Shown here: in pieces, positions 17,563 through 26,255 of the stretch | Position numbering within the stretch: position 1 is the stretch's first letter | Layout: each line of letters begins with the position of its first letter | Source of the DNA: SIG644 sp045613985 | GTDB lineage: Bacteria > Bacillota > Clostridia > Oscillospirales > CAG-272 | Direction: 5' to 3' | DNA length: 64,000 nucleotides | Assembly (NCBI GenBank): GCA_045613985.1 | Contig: JAZLCA010000036.1 | Span: 1-64,000, forward strand | Translations under genes and position numbers: made by a program | The notes under the pieces: model-generated | Seen by the model: the letters and a program-made list of their open reading frames with translations, nothing else | Database searches by the model: none | Told to the model about the DNA's origin: nothing

Positions 17563-18654
17563 TTATGCTTTGGGATTGTTGGCGGCAAAGTCCTTCATGA
17601 AGGCAACCAGCGCCTCGACGCCCTCGTAGGGCATTGCGTTGTAGATGGAAGCGCGCATACCGCCAACCGAGCGGTGACCCTTGAGGTTCTTAAGTCCTGC
17701 GGCCGCTGCTTCCTTGGCAAACTTCTTGTCCAGCTCGGCATCCCCCGTGACGAAGGTAACGTTCATCAAAGAACGGCTCTCCTTCTTGACGGGAGCAATG
17801 TAGTAATCCTGGCTGTCCAGATAATCGTACAAGAGATTGGCCTTCTTTACATTCATTTCCTTCATAACGTCAAGGCCGCCCAAGGAGAGGATCCACTCGT
17901 AGACCAGCTTTGCCATATAAATGGTGTAGCAAGGAGGAGTGTTGTACATGGAGCCGTTTTCGGCCATGGTCTTCCATTCCAGCATGGTGGGCATCTTGGG
18001 ATCGGCATATTCCAACAGATCCTCGCGGACGATGACCAGCGTCAAGCCGGCAGGGGCCATGTTCTTCTGCGCGCCTGCATAAATGACACCGAACTTGGAC
18101 ACGTCAACGGGTTCGGAAATGATGCAGGAGGACAGGTCGGCTACCAGCGGCACGTCACCGGTATCGGGAATGTAGGGGTACTTGGTGCCGTAAATAGTAT
18201 TATTGAAGCAGATGTGCAGGTAAGCGGCATCGGGACGGATCATGTCCTTGGTGATGACGGGAACGTGGTCAAAGTTATCGTCCTTGGTGGTAGCGATGCA
18301 CTTGACGTCGTAGCCCATTTTCTGCGCTTCCTTAAAGGCCTTGCCCGAGAACTGACCGGAAACGGCGTAGTCTGCCTTGCCGGTGCGGCCGATCAAATTG
18401 AGGGGAACGGCGGCAAACTGGGTGGATGCACCGCCCTGCAGGAACAGGACCTTATAATTATCGGGAATGTTCATCAGTTTACGAAGCATTGCCTCGGCAT
18501 CCGCAATGATGGGCTCGTAGTCAGCCGAGCGGTGAGACATTTCCATAACGGACATACCGCTCTCACCATAACACAAAAGCTCGTCAGCCGCTTTCTGCAG
18601 CACGGGCATGGGAAGCATCGAAGGACCTGCCGAAAAGTTGTAAACTCTGTTCAT
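17563..18654 (-). CDS. serC: Phosphoserine aminotransferase
   Basis: PLP enzyme of serine biosynthesis (3-phosphohydroxypyruvate plus glutamate to phosphoserine), 363 residues. It begins with the hallmark NFSAGPSMLP; LFLQGGAST near residue 70, the PLP-Lys region YAGAQKNMAPAGLT and the terminal GHRSVGGMRASIYNAMP are all present. The ATG at 18654 is chosen because AAGGAG lies 9 nt upstream and homology starts there. It is the first gene of the serC-serA operon. The phosphatase serB is not in this window. Confidence 0.96.
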   Translation of the reverse strand: MNRVYNFSAGPSMLPMPVLQKAADELLCYGESGMSVMEMSHRSADYEPIIADAEAMLRKLMNIPDNYKVLFLQGGASTQFAAVPLNLIGRTGKADYAVSGQFSGKAFKEAQKMGYDVKCIATTKDDNFDHVPVITKDMIRPDAAYLHICFNNTIYGTKYPYIPDTGDVPLVADLSSCIISEPVDVSKFGVIYAGAQKNMAPAGLTLVIVREDLLEYADPKMPTMLEWKTMAENGSMYNTPPCYTIYMAKLVYEWILSLGGLDVMKEMNVKKANLLYDYLDSQDYYIAPVKKESRSLMNVTFVTGDAELDKKFAKEAAAAGLKNLKGHRSVGGMRASIYNAMPYEGVEALVAFMKDFAANNPKA

Positions 18655-18733
18655 GATAAAATTCTCCTTAAAATGATGGTAGAAAGGGGGATGAAATCTC
18701 ATTTTTGCAAGTTGTCACCCCTTGATGTTCTAC

Positions 18734-18762
18734 ATTATAGCACATGTTTTGCCATTTGTAAA
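18734..18762 (-). promoter_or_regulatory. serCA promoter
   Basis: TTTACA (18762-18757), 17 bp, TATAAT (18739-18734) on the minus strand. The leader is about 75 nt and has no T-box. Confidence 0.85.
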
Positions 18763-18845
18763 GTACTTTTTGCAAATTTTTGCAATTTTATTTTCACAAA
18801 CTTGCATTTTGCATTGATTACATCTTCAGTATAGCAAAATCCGCC

Positions 18846-19829
18846 TCAAACGTTCCCACCGTCTTCCCTGCTTCCGTAAAGCGTTTCCAGTGCCATCACC
18901 GCGCAAGCCGTCCAAAGCAATGCATACACCGCCATGCCGTACCATCCCTCGCGGCTGACCAAAACCCCCGCAACTCCTAAAAGCGCGCAAAACAGCACCA
19001 ACCAAAAAAGCGCGCGTCGCTGTCCCATGCCGGTATCGACCAAACGATGATGCCAATGTCCCCGATCGGCCGCAAAGGGGCTTTGCCCCCGCAAAAAGCG
19101 GCGTAAAACGGCAAAGATCAGATCGGACAGCGGCAAAGCAAACACAAGCGGAGCGACCATCCAGCCCAGCTGCCCTGCCGAATGCACGTCGATGCTCAGC
19201 GAAACATACCCCAACGAAACTCCCAAAAACTGCGAGCCGGCGTCCCCCATGAACACCCGGGCGGGATGACGGTTGTACGGCAGATATCCCAAGGCGCAGG
19301 CGCACAGCACAAGTGCGATGCCGGACGAAAAAGCATCGCCCTGCAATGCCAGAAGGACCGCCAGCAAAAAGCCCTCAACTGCGCTGACGCTTGCCGAAAG
19401 ACCATCCATCCCATCGATCATGTTGTGTGCATTGACCAAGGCAAGCAGCCAGACGGCAGAAATCATCCCCTGCCATCCGCCCCGTCCCACCGCAAGGGCG
19501 CAGGCAAGCATTTGCACGGCCAACTTTGGCAGTGCGGGCAAGCGAAACACGTCATCCAAAATGCCCAGCAGCACCAAAGCCTGAGCCCCCAGCAGAAAGC
19601 GTATAAATGCAGGCTCCCCTCGTCCGATCAGCCCGACCGCCACCATAAACGCCACAAAAATAGCAATGCCGCCCGCGCGCGGTGTCGCTTTGGTATGCAA
19701 TCTCCGTCCGTCGCGGGGAATATCGACCGCCCCGATGCGAGAGGCCAGACGCATCGTCAAGGGAGTCAAAACAGCGCTGACACCGTACGCCAACGCCGCC
19801 GCCAACACCACCCTTATCTGTATATCCAT
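18846..19829 (-). CDS. tagO: Undecaprenyl-phosphate sugar-1-phosphate transferase (WecA/TagO type)
   Basis: Integral membrane enzyme of 327 residues that starts wall-polymer or glycan synthesis by moving GlcNAc-1-phosphate from UDP-GlcNAc to undecaprenyl phosphate. About ten hydrophobic helices are visible, with LGILDDV (metal-binding Asp pair, about 103), NAHNMIDGMDGL (about 140), VFMGDAGS (about 195) and HWHHRL near residue 258, the set that separates WecA/TagO from MraY. ATG 19829 follows GGAAGGAT. A likely pathway partner, the TagA-type transferase, lies at 47874. The gene sits just after the trpS terminator and no strong promoter of its own is evident. Confidence 0.9.
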   Translation of the reverse strand: MDIQIRVVLAAALAYGVSAVLTPLTMRLASRIGAVDIPRDGRRLHTKATPRAGGIAIFVAFMVAVGLIGRGEPAFIRFLLGAQALVLLGILDDVFRLPALPKLAVQMLACALAVGRGGWQGMISAVWLLALVNAHNMIDGMDGLSASVSAVEGFLLAVLLALQGDAFSSGIALVLCACALGYLPYNRHPARVFMGDAGSQFLGVSLGYVSLSIDVHSAGQLGWMVAPLVFALPLSDLIFAVLRRFLRGQSPFAADRGHWHHRLVDTGMGQRRALFWLVLFCALLGVAGVLVSREGWYGMAVYALLWTACAVMALETLYGSREDGGNV

Positions 19830-19859
19830 GCCATATCCTTCCTTTTTCTCTATATGTAA

Positions 19860-19893
19860 ATATCCCGCCCCGGCCGAAACCGAAGCGGGATAT
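19860..19893 (-). terminator. trpS terminator
   Basis: ATATCCCGC (19860-19868) pairs with GCGGGATAT (19885-19893); the minus strand continues TTACATATAG, so the T-tract is weak and readthrough into the tagO-like gene is possible. Confidence 0.65.
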
Positions 19894-19914
19894 GTCGTCT
19901 TATTTCGATATGTC

Positions 19915-20916
19915 TTATTTAACCTGAACAAAGCCCAGCTTGCGCTGCACCTTGGACAGCGTCTTGCGAGCGTAGTAGGATGCCTCCGCAGCGCCCTTCT
20001 TCATAATCTCCTCGAGATATGCCTTGTCAGCCATCAGCTCGCGGAAACGAGCCTGGACAGGTGCGAGCGCGTCCGCGCAGGCTTCGCCGACCGCCAGCTT
20101 GAAGTCGCCATAGCCGCGACCGTCAAACTCACGCTCGATCTCGTTAAATTCCTTGCCCGTGTAGCAGGAATAGATGGTCATCAGATTGTTGATGCCGTCC
20201 TTACCATCGGCAAAGCGCACGACGGTATCCGAGTCGGTCACAGCACGCTTGAACTTGCGGATTATTGTGTCCTTATCGTCCAAAATATATACCACGGCAT
20301 TGGTGTTTTCATCCGATTTACTCATTTTTTTGGTCGGCTCGGCCAGCGACATGATCTTTTTGCCGCTCGACGCCATGATGGGCTCGGGGATGGTAAAGGT
20401 GTCGGGATAGAGCGAATTGAAGCGGGTAGCAATGTCGCGGCACAGCTCGACGTGCTGCTTCTGGTCGATGCCGACAGGCACGACGTCAGTCTGATACAAA
20501 AGGATGTCCGAAGCCATAAGCACGGGATAGGTAAACAGACCCGCGTTGATGTTATCGGCGTGCTTTGCACTCTTGTCCTTGAACTGCGTCATGCGGGACA
20601 GCTCGCCGAACATGGTAAAGCAGTTGAGCATCCAGGCAAGCTCGGCATGGGCCGACACCTGCGACTGCACGTACAACGTATTCTTTTCGGGATCGAGACC
20701 GCAAGCCATGTACAACGCCAGCGTTTCGTAAGTTCTGCGGCGCAGGTCGGCGGGAACCTGACGCACCGTGATGGCGTGCGAGTCGACGACGCAGTAGAAG
20801 CACTTGTACTGCTCCGAAAACGTGGAAAAATTACGAATGGCACCCAAGTAGTTGCCGATGGTCAAATTACCGCTGGGCTGAACGCCCGAAAATGATACCT
20901 TTTGATCTTGAAGCAT
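19915..20916 (-). CDS. trpS: Tryptophanyl-tRNA synthetase
   Basis: Class I aminoacyl-tRNA synthetase that charges tRNA-Trp, 333 residues, normal length. The HIGH-equivalent is in QPSGNLTIGNYLGA (residues 13-26), the KMSKS loop in KKMSKSDEN (about 195), and SDILLYQTDVVPVGIDQKQH is the typical Trp/Tyr-RS active-site helix. The ATG at 20916 has AAAGGAG 10 nt upstream. Expression is set by a tRNA-Trp T-box directly upstream, so it should rise when charged tRNA-Trp falls. Confidence 0.97.
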   Translation of the reverse strand: MLQDQKVSFSGVQPSGNLTIGNYLGAIRNFSTFSEQYKCFYCVVDSHAITVRQVPADLRRRTYETLALYMACGLDPEKNTLYVQSQVSAHAELAWMLNCFTMFGELSRMTQFKDKSAKHADNINAGLFTYPVLMASDILLYQTDVVPVGIDQKQHVELCRDIATRFNSLYPDTFTIPEPIMASSGKKIMSLAEPTKKMSKSDENTNAVVYILDDKDTIIRKFKRAVTDSDTVVRFADGKDGINNLMTIYSCYTGKEFNEIEREFDGRGYGDFKLAVGEACADALAPVQARFRELMADKAYLEEIMKKGAAEASYYARKTLSKVQRKLGFVQVK

Positions 20917-20974
20917 GATGATTGTCTCCTTTTATATTGATTGTGTTATTTTTCATTTTGATCGGTGAGCGCAA

Positions 20975-21250
20975 AAAACAAAAAACGCCCATGACAAAAG
21001 AACTCTTTTGCCAAGGACGAACGAATGGTCCGCGGTGCCACCTTGATTCACGGTCAAACGATTACCGTGCGCTTGCGGGATACGACGATATCCCCGGCAT
21101 CTGACGTGTGCCCCACGTTGCGAAATACTCTGCCCCGCATTTCCTCCGCACCCTCCGCGGTCCATTTGACGACTTGTTTCTTACCCGGCTCTCAGCCGCC
21201 CGGGCTCTCTGTGAAGTCATGATCGCCGTTATCTCCGCATCATTGGTTTA
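20975..21250 (-). promoter_or_regulatory. T-box leader (tRNA-Trp) of trpS
   Basis: The minus-strand leader holds the T-box core AAGGTGGCACCGCG (21044-21031), a large stem I with an AGAGA-type bulge and a GGCTGAGAG loop (about 21190), and a specifier codon TGG (21164-21162) followed by A. A terminator (about 21019-20980) has 14 of 15 paired positions and a six-T run. The base after UGG in the T-box is C, matching the G discriminator of bacterial tRNA-Trp. Confidence 0.93.
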
Positions 21251-21254
21251 GGAT

Positions 21255-21283
21255 AGTTTACTACAAAAATGGAGGTTTGTCAA
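21255..21283 (-). promoter_or_regulatory. trpS promoter
   Basis: TTGACA (21283-21278), 17 bp, TAAACT (21260-21255) on the minus strand, starting the T-box leader. Confidence 0.85.
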
Positions 21284-21311
21284 TAGGAAAAATGGAATTT
21301 GTTGCGAAAGA

Positions 21312-21335
21312 ACAGCCGCCCCGAGGGGCGGCTGT
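21312..21335 (-). terminator. Terminator after the NamZ-type gene
   Basis: ACAGCCGCCCC and GGGCGGCTGT arms around a tight loop; TTCTTTCG follows on the minus strand. Confidence 0.8.
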
Positions 21336-21341
21336 GTCATG

Positions 21342-22457
21342 TCACTCATACAAAAAATACTTCTCCACACTTCCGCGGAACGCCTCCACCTTTTTCTGCT
21401 CGGCGGCGATGAATGCCTCCGCATCAAAGCCGCTTTGCCGCAAGGCATCCGTGCCAAGCAGCAGATCGATCATGGGACGGAACTCAAACTCCTCATAGGT
21501 ACGCCGAATGGTATCCAGCAAAAGCAGTCCCGTGCGGAAGGGCTCGAAGGCGTCCGCGTCGGTCACGTGGATCTGCACGCCGTAGCATCGCTCGCCCGCG
21601 AACTTGGAAAAGGTGGGGGTGAAGCAGGCAGGGCGGAAGTTGACACCGGGCAAGTCCATGCTCCGCATGGTTGCCGCCAGAGTGTCACCATCAATAAACG
21701 GTGCGCCGATCAGCTCAAACGGTTTGGTCGTTCCCCGTCCTTCGGACACGTTGGTTCCCTCAAACAGCACCGTGCCGATATAGCACAGCGCCGACTCGTA
21801 GGTTGGCAGATTGGGCGAGGGCAATACCCACGGCACCGTGAGCGTACGGAAATCGGCGCGGCGGTCAAGGCCGTCGCAGGGAATGACGGTCAGATCACAC
21901 CCGATGCCCTTCTCTTCGTTGGCATAGCGGGCAAACTCACCGATGGTCATACCATAGCGCGAGGCCAACGTGTACTTGCCGACGAACGAGGAGAATCTTT
22001 CGTCAAGCAATGTACCCTCCATGCGCGAAAGTCCCAGCGGGTTGTAGCGGTCCAGCACCACGACCTGCTTGCCCATTTTAGCGCAAGCCTCCATAGCCTC
22101 GATCATGGTATACATATAGGTATAAAACCGCGCGCCGACGTCCTGAATGTCGAACACCAGCGTATCGATATCGCGGTATTTGTCCTCGGGAGAATCCTCC
22201 TGCTTACCGTAGGTCGAATAGACGGGCAGGCCTGTTTTTTTATCGGTATCGTGCTCGACGTGCGCTCCCGCCTGAATGTCGCCACGAACGCCATGCTCGG
22301 GGGCATAGAGGGCGCGCAGGTCATATGCTTCGTGCAACCGATCTACCGTTGCCCGCAGGCTCTGATCGACGCCCGAGGGATTGGTGATCAGTCCTATGCG
22401 ACCAAGCAAATGGCGATCAAGCAGGTCGTGTCTCTCAAGTCCGTGTCTGTATTTCAT
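21342..22457 (-). CDS. NamZ-type exo-beta-N-acetylmuramidase (DUF1343 family)
   Basis: A 371-residue member of the DUF1343/NamZ family, enzymes that remove terminal MurNAc from peptidoglycan fragments during wall recycling. Recognised from LITNPSGVD (about 24), YAPEHGVRGD (about 53), VFDIQDVGARFYTYMYTM (about 100), the LPSPNLPT motif and FEGTNVSEGRGTTKPFE near residue 230, all conserved in the family. I see no signal peptide, although many family members are exported. ATG 22457 follows GAAGGAGAG. It is transcribed after the ABC transporter genes, with a terminator hairpin between. Confidence 0.88.
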   Translation of the reverse strand: MKYRHGLERHDLLDRHLLGRIGLITNPSGVDQSLRATVDRLHEAYDLRALYAPEHGVRGDIQAGAHVEHDTDKKTGLPVYSTYGKQEDSPEDKYRDIDTLVFDIQDVGARFYTYMYTMIEAMEACAKMGKQVVVLDRYNPLGLSRMEGTLLDERFSSFVGKYTLASRYGMTIGEFARYANEEKGIGCDLTVIPCDGLDRRADFRTLTVPWVLPSPNLPTYESALCYIGTVLFEGTNVSEGRGTTKPFELIGAPFIDGDTLAATMRSMDLPGVNFRPACFTPTFSKFAGERCYGVQIHVTDADAFEPFRTGLLLLDTIRRTYEEFEFRPMIDLLLGTDALRQSGFDAEAFIAAEQKKVEAFRGSVEKYFLYE

Positions 22458-22475
22458 ATTCTCTCCTTCAGATAG

Positions 22476-22507
22476 ACAAAATGCCCACCAAGCGGCGAGC
22501 ATTTTGT
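22476..22507 (-). terminator. Hairpin between the GldG-like and NamZ-type genes
   Basis: ACAAAATGC and GCATTTTGT form a 9-bp stem with a GC-rich loop and a T-containing 3' arm on the minus strand. Confidence 0.6.
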
Positions 22508-22524
22508 GTAGTTTTCAATTAACG

Positions 22525-24063
22525 TCATCTGGTCTTGCGGCGCACACGGATGGAAATACCGATGCCAAGACAGGTCAAGGGAATCAGCACCACCATCAGA
22601 GCACCCAAAAGATAGGACGAGAATCCCTCCGTCTCCATTTGTGACGTTGCCATAGGAATAGCATCGGGCTGGATGCGGGGCGTGTAGTCACGGTATTGCC
22701 AACCGAACAGCGCAGTGGCAAAATAATACATGGCGTTGATGTTTTTATCCTTTCCCGTGCTGTCTTCAAACGCCTTTTGGGAGGCAAACCAAACGAATTT
22801 CGAGCCCGTGGTGCTATTTTCCACCGCCGCGCTCACCGCCGTCTGACCAAGTTCCGTCTCGCTTCCATCGGCATTGACCAGATAAGCGGACGCAGACGTC
22901 ACAAACAGCGCTGCCGTCGAAAGATTGGCCGACGGCTTTTCGGGCATTTTAATGCCGTGAGATTCGGGCAGCAGCGGCGTGTAACCGCTCGACGCTCCGC
23001 CGGAGGTAATGGTGTGGCTGGTATTGAGCTGCGGCTTGAGCACCGTTGCATCCTTTTCAAAGTGGTTGGCATTTCCCTCGTGGATCACGCCTGCGATGGG
23101 AGAAAGGCCCACGCTCTCGGCAATGCTCATCAGATTGGGCATGGCAACGTTATCGGGGGAGGTGACCAGCATGACGTGTCCGCCTGCTTCCATGTAGGAC
23201 AGCACCATTGCCGCTTCGCCCGCCGTAAAGTCTTGGGTCGGCGCGAAAATCAAAAGAGCCGAAGCATCCGAAGGAATGGCAGTAGCACTCGTCAGATCAA
23301 TCTCATCGTACTGCAGAGCCGCCGAGGTCAAAAACGTCTGCATATATTCGCCGAACTCGGCTTCGCCGTGTCCGCGTGCCACGTAAACGTGAGGGACCGT
23401 GGGAGCAACAACGTAATCGATGGCCATCGTTATAGCTCTCTCACTGCACATATAGGGTACAGCGGCAAAAATATCAATACCGTAGTTCTGCTCGTAGTAC
23501 TGTGCCATCTGATACAGCACCGACGGATCTTGATTGATCCAGGAAAGATAGGTCAGTGCAGGAACCTCGCCCATCCCCTCGATATAATAGACACTGAACT
23601 GCGTCGGATCCAACAGCTGATAACGATATTCGCTCTCAACCGCGATCACGTAAGTGCCGCTGTTCGCGATATCCTCGCCCGACAGACCGAATTCTTCCAT
23701 TTTGCCCGTGTCCTTCAAGGGATCCAGCGTGCTAAGGCAAATATGAGAGCTTGCATCCTCGTATCGAGAGAGAAACGCTTCCATGGTAGGGCCCATTTCT
23801 CCGTTGGCACAAATAACGTAGATATCAACGTCATCCTTGAGCTGCTTCAAAAAGGCAACGCTGTCGGCCGAGACGGAAAACTGCTTATCCTCGGTCAGAT
23901 CCAATGTCGTTGCTGCACGGGGAAGCAACGTGACCAGGACGTTAAGCAGGATCAGGGCAGCCAGCACCGCAGCAAATACGGCCACGCTGCGCACGCCCGC
24001 CCGCGAAGGACGATCCGCGCCGAACAGGCGGGAGAAAAACGAGGTATTCTGTTGTTGGTTCAT
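22525..24063 (-). CDS. GldG-like ABC transporter auxiliary protein
   Basis: A 512-residue protein with one membrane helix near each end (about 25-48 and 480-503) and a large extracytoplasmic region between. It resembles the GldG/ABC-auxiliary family (substrate-binding-like subunit of gliding-type ABC systems): TLDLTEDKQFSVSADSV after the first helix, VARGHGEAEFG and LLIFAPTQDFTAGEAAMVL in the middle. The C-terminus ends in an Arg-rich RVRRKTR. ATG 24063 follows GAGGAGG. With the permease and ATPase genes it forms a three-gene operon; the cargo is unknown. Confidence 0.82.
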   Translation of the reverse strand: MNQQQNTSFFSRLFGADRPSRAGVRSVAVFAAVLAALILLNVLVTLLPRAATTLDLTEDKQFSVSADSVAFLKQLKDDVDIYVICANGEMGPTMEAFLSRYEDASSHICLSTLDPLKDTGKMEEFGLSGEDIANSGTYVIAVESEYRYQLLDPTQFSVYYIEGMGEVPALTYLSWINQDPSVLYQMAQYYEQNYGIDIFAAVPYMCSERAITMAIDYVVAPTVPHVYVARGHGEAEFGEYMQTFLTSAALQYDEIDLTSATAIPSDASALLIFAPTQDFTAGEAAMVLSYMEAGGHVMLVTSPDNVAMPNLMSIAESVGLSPIAGVIHEGNANHFEKDATVLKPQLNTSHTITSGGASSGYTPLLPESHGIKMPEKPSANLSTAALFVTSASAYLVNADGSETELGQTAVSAAVENSTTGSKFVWFASQKAFEDSTGKDKNINAMYYFATALFGWQYRDYTPRIQPDAIPMATSQMETEGFSSYLLGALMVVLIPLTCLGIGISIRVRRKTR

Positions 24064-24078
24064 ATTCGTTTCCTCCTC

Positions 24079-24945
24079 TTACGCGCGGCGGCGACGTTCC
24101 ATCATCTGCCAGGTTGCATACAAGAACAGCACGGCAAACGAAATATAATAGACGATGCTTGTCAGATCAAAAATGCTCTTATCAAACACTTCGTAACGGT
24201 AAAACAGTGAAATGTGACGGGCAATGCGATACAAAAGACCGTCGTACAGCGAAGAATTAACGGCAAAGATCACAGCCTGCGGCAAAACGAGCAGAGCGGC
24301 GACCAGCCCGGAAAAATACGGGTTTTTGGTAAAAGCCCATACGGTCAGAGCCACAACAAGAGCCAGCGCGACGAGAACGACCAGCGACAAAACAGCGCCT
24401 GCATTAACGAACAGCATCACAAAGGCATCAATAAAATACAGTGCGGCAATACCGAGAACGCTCAAAATAATGGATACCACCAGATTGTCGGTCAGCGAGG
24501 ACAACAGCATACTGACCGCGATCAGAGCCGCGCCAAGCATAAAGAAGCCCAACAGCATGGAATAGGCCGTCGTAAGATTGCCCATGCCGAACAACGACAA
24601 AAGCAAAGGATAGAGTGCGATAACAAGGCATCCCAAGCCCAAAACGCTGACCATGGCAAAGTACTTGCCCAGAACGATCTTCCAGAGCGGCAAGGGCAAA
24701 GAATACAGCAGCTGATCGGTGCGATTTTTCCGTTCCTCCGTCAAGGAGCGCATGGTCAAAAGCGGAACGACCAGTGCCAAGGAAAATTGCAGATAATACA
24801 GCGCGTCGGTAAAATAGGCGGACTGCTGTTTGACGTTGAACACGGTACAAAGAATACCTGCCGCCAGCAAAAGCACCGTCAGAATGACGTAGCCGATGGC
24901 GTTTTGAAAATAGGAACGCATTTCGCGTCTGTAAATAGCGATCAT
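24079..24945 (-). CDS. ABC transporter permease (ABC-2/GldF-like)
   Basis: A 288-residue integral membrane protein with about six hydrophobic helices. It starts MIAIYRREMRSYFQNAIGYV, typical of ABC-2/GldF permeases, and has the cytosolic motif TEERKNRTDQLLYSLPLP near residue 68 that contacts the ATPase. Its ATG overlaps the last codon of the ATPase gene by 4 nt, showing translational coupling, and 15 nt separate it from the GldG-like gene. Confidence 0.88.
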   Translation of the reverse strand: MIAIYRREMRSYFQNAIGYVILTVLLLAAGILCTVFNVKQQSAYFTDALYYLQFSLALVVPLLTMRSLTEERKNRTDQLLYSLPLPLWKIVLGKYFAMVSVLGLGCLVIALYPLLLSLFGMGNLTTAYSMLLGFFMLGAALIAVSMLLSSLTDNLVVSIILSVLGIAALYFIDAFVMLFVNAGAVLSLVVLVALALVVALTVWAFTKNPYFSGLVAALLVLPQAVIFAVNSSLYDGLLYRIARHISLFYRYEVFDKSIFDLTSIVYYISFAVLFLYATWQMMERRRRA

Positions 24946-25910
24946 TGTTGTTCCTCCTCTTCCTTGTCAGCTTCGCCCGTCAGTGCCAAAAAGACGTTTT
25001 CGAGTGACTTATGCTCGGTTTCCATGGTAACGACAGCATAGCGGCGATCTGCCATGGCAAAGAAGATACGATCGCGAAGATCGCTGTCGCGGGGGACGGA
25101 AACGTCCAACGCTACCTCGCCCGGCTGTGACGGCTGCTGCTTCCAATTCTCCGTGGGCAAAATTTTGGACATAACGCCAAGCACGCCCTCTTCGTCACCG
25201 CGAACGACAATATGCAGCTTTTCCGTTTCCTGCGCTTGATTTCCTGACATGGCTTCCAGATCTTCCAGGGTTCCCTGGGCAACCAAGCGGCCACCCGAAA
25301 TAACCAAAAACTCGTCGCAGATCTCGCTGATCTCGGCTAAGATATGGCTGGAAATGATGACGGTTCGGTTCTGCCCGAGTTTGCGGATCAAAGCGCGGAT
25401 CTCTACCAGTTGCTTGGGATCCAATCCGACCGTAGGCTCGTCCAGAATAATAATTTCGGGATTGCCGAGCAGAGCCTGCGCAATACCCACACGCTGACGG
25501 CATCCCTTGGAAAGATTGCAGATCAGTCGATCCTTCATGTCGGTCAGTGCGGTCAATTCCAAGACCTCCTTGACCTGACGGATCACACGCTCGGAATCCA
25601 CCCCTTTCGCCTCCGCAACAAAAACCAAATACTCCATGGGGGTCATATCCTCATACAGTGGCGGTTGCTCGGGCAGATATCCGACCAAACGCTTGGCCTG
25701 CAAGGCTTTGTCGTAAATGTCAAATCCGTTGATACGAACGGTACCCGAGGTGGCTGCAAGGCACCCCGTCATAATATTCATCGTGGTCGATTTACCCGCA
25801 CCGTTGGGGCCGAGCAAACCGTAGATCTTGCCGTTGGCGATCTTGAAGCTGACGTCGTTCAGCGCGTGATGCGCACCGTACGTTTTGGTCAAATGCTTTA
25901 CTTCAATCAC
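24942..25910 (-). CDS. ABC transporter ATP-binding protein (GldA-like)
   Basis: The 322-residue ATPase of the three-gene ABC-2 operon. Walker A GPNGAGKST is at residues 34-42, the signature LSKGCRQR near 130, Walker B IIILDEPTVGLDP near 150, and an H-loop SSH near 185. About 90 residues after the core form an accessory domain. The start is GTG 25910, supported by GGGAGGG 6 nt upstream; earlier in-frame codons would add unrelated residues. The upstream leader contains a GC-rich hairpin, but I could not find a convincing promoter. Confidence 0.92.
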   Translation of the reverse strand: MIEVKHLTKTYGAHHALNDVSFKIANGKIYGLLGPNGAGKSTTMNIMTGCLAATSGTVRINGFDIYDKALQAKRLVGYLPEQPPLYEDMTPMEYLVFVAEAKGVDSERVIRQVKEVLELTALTDMKDRLICNLSKGCRQRVGIAQALLGNPEIIILDEPTVGLDPKQLVEIRALIRKLGQNRTVIISSHILAEISEICDEFLVISGGRLVAQGTLEDLEAMSGNQAQETEKLHIVVRGDEEGVLGVMSKILPTENWKQQPSQPGEVALDVSVPRDSDLRDRIFFAMADRRYAVVTMETEHKSLENVFLALTGEADKEEEEQQ

Positions 25911-26255
25911 AGCAGTCCCTCCCTTTCCTGATAGACGCTCCGCGCACACGCGCGAGCGAAAATTAAAATATCCCAGATAATAATACCTTTTGAATGTGTC
26001 TAAATCCTGACCTGTTTATGAACATTTTTTGACTTTTAAACAACCGCTCGCTTTCGTCCTTTTTTCGCGTTGTTTTTCACAGGATTCGGGGTATGCTATT
26101 AACAGAGCGCGCCGCCGGGCGATTTCTCGGCGTATTGCTGATTTTTATATTAAAAACCAACAAAAATAAATATTTTAACTTGATTTTGTTTGATAGATAT
26201 GTTAATATATAGTGATATCGTATAAAAACTCCGCACCGAAAGGAAGTGATCGATC
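25911..26255. other. AT-rich divergent intergenic region
   Basis: This 345-bp stretch separates the ABC operon from the glycogen operon. It holds a GC-rich imperfect hairpin near 25930-25955 in the ABC leader, a small CGCCG/CGGCG hairpin near 26108-26128, and the likely glgB promoter. Otherwise it is AT-rich with no coding signal. Confidence 0.6.
26180..26208 (+). promoter_or_regulatory. Likely glycogen operon promoter
   Basis: TTGATT (26180-26185), 17 bp, TAATAT (26203-26208). Matches are moderate, and neighbouring AT-rich hexamers could serve instead. Confidence 0.5.
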
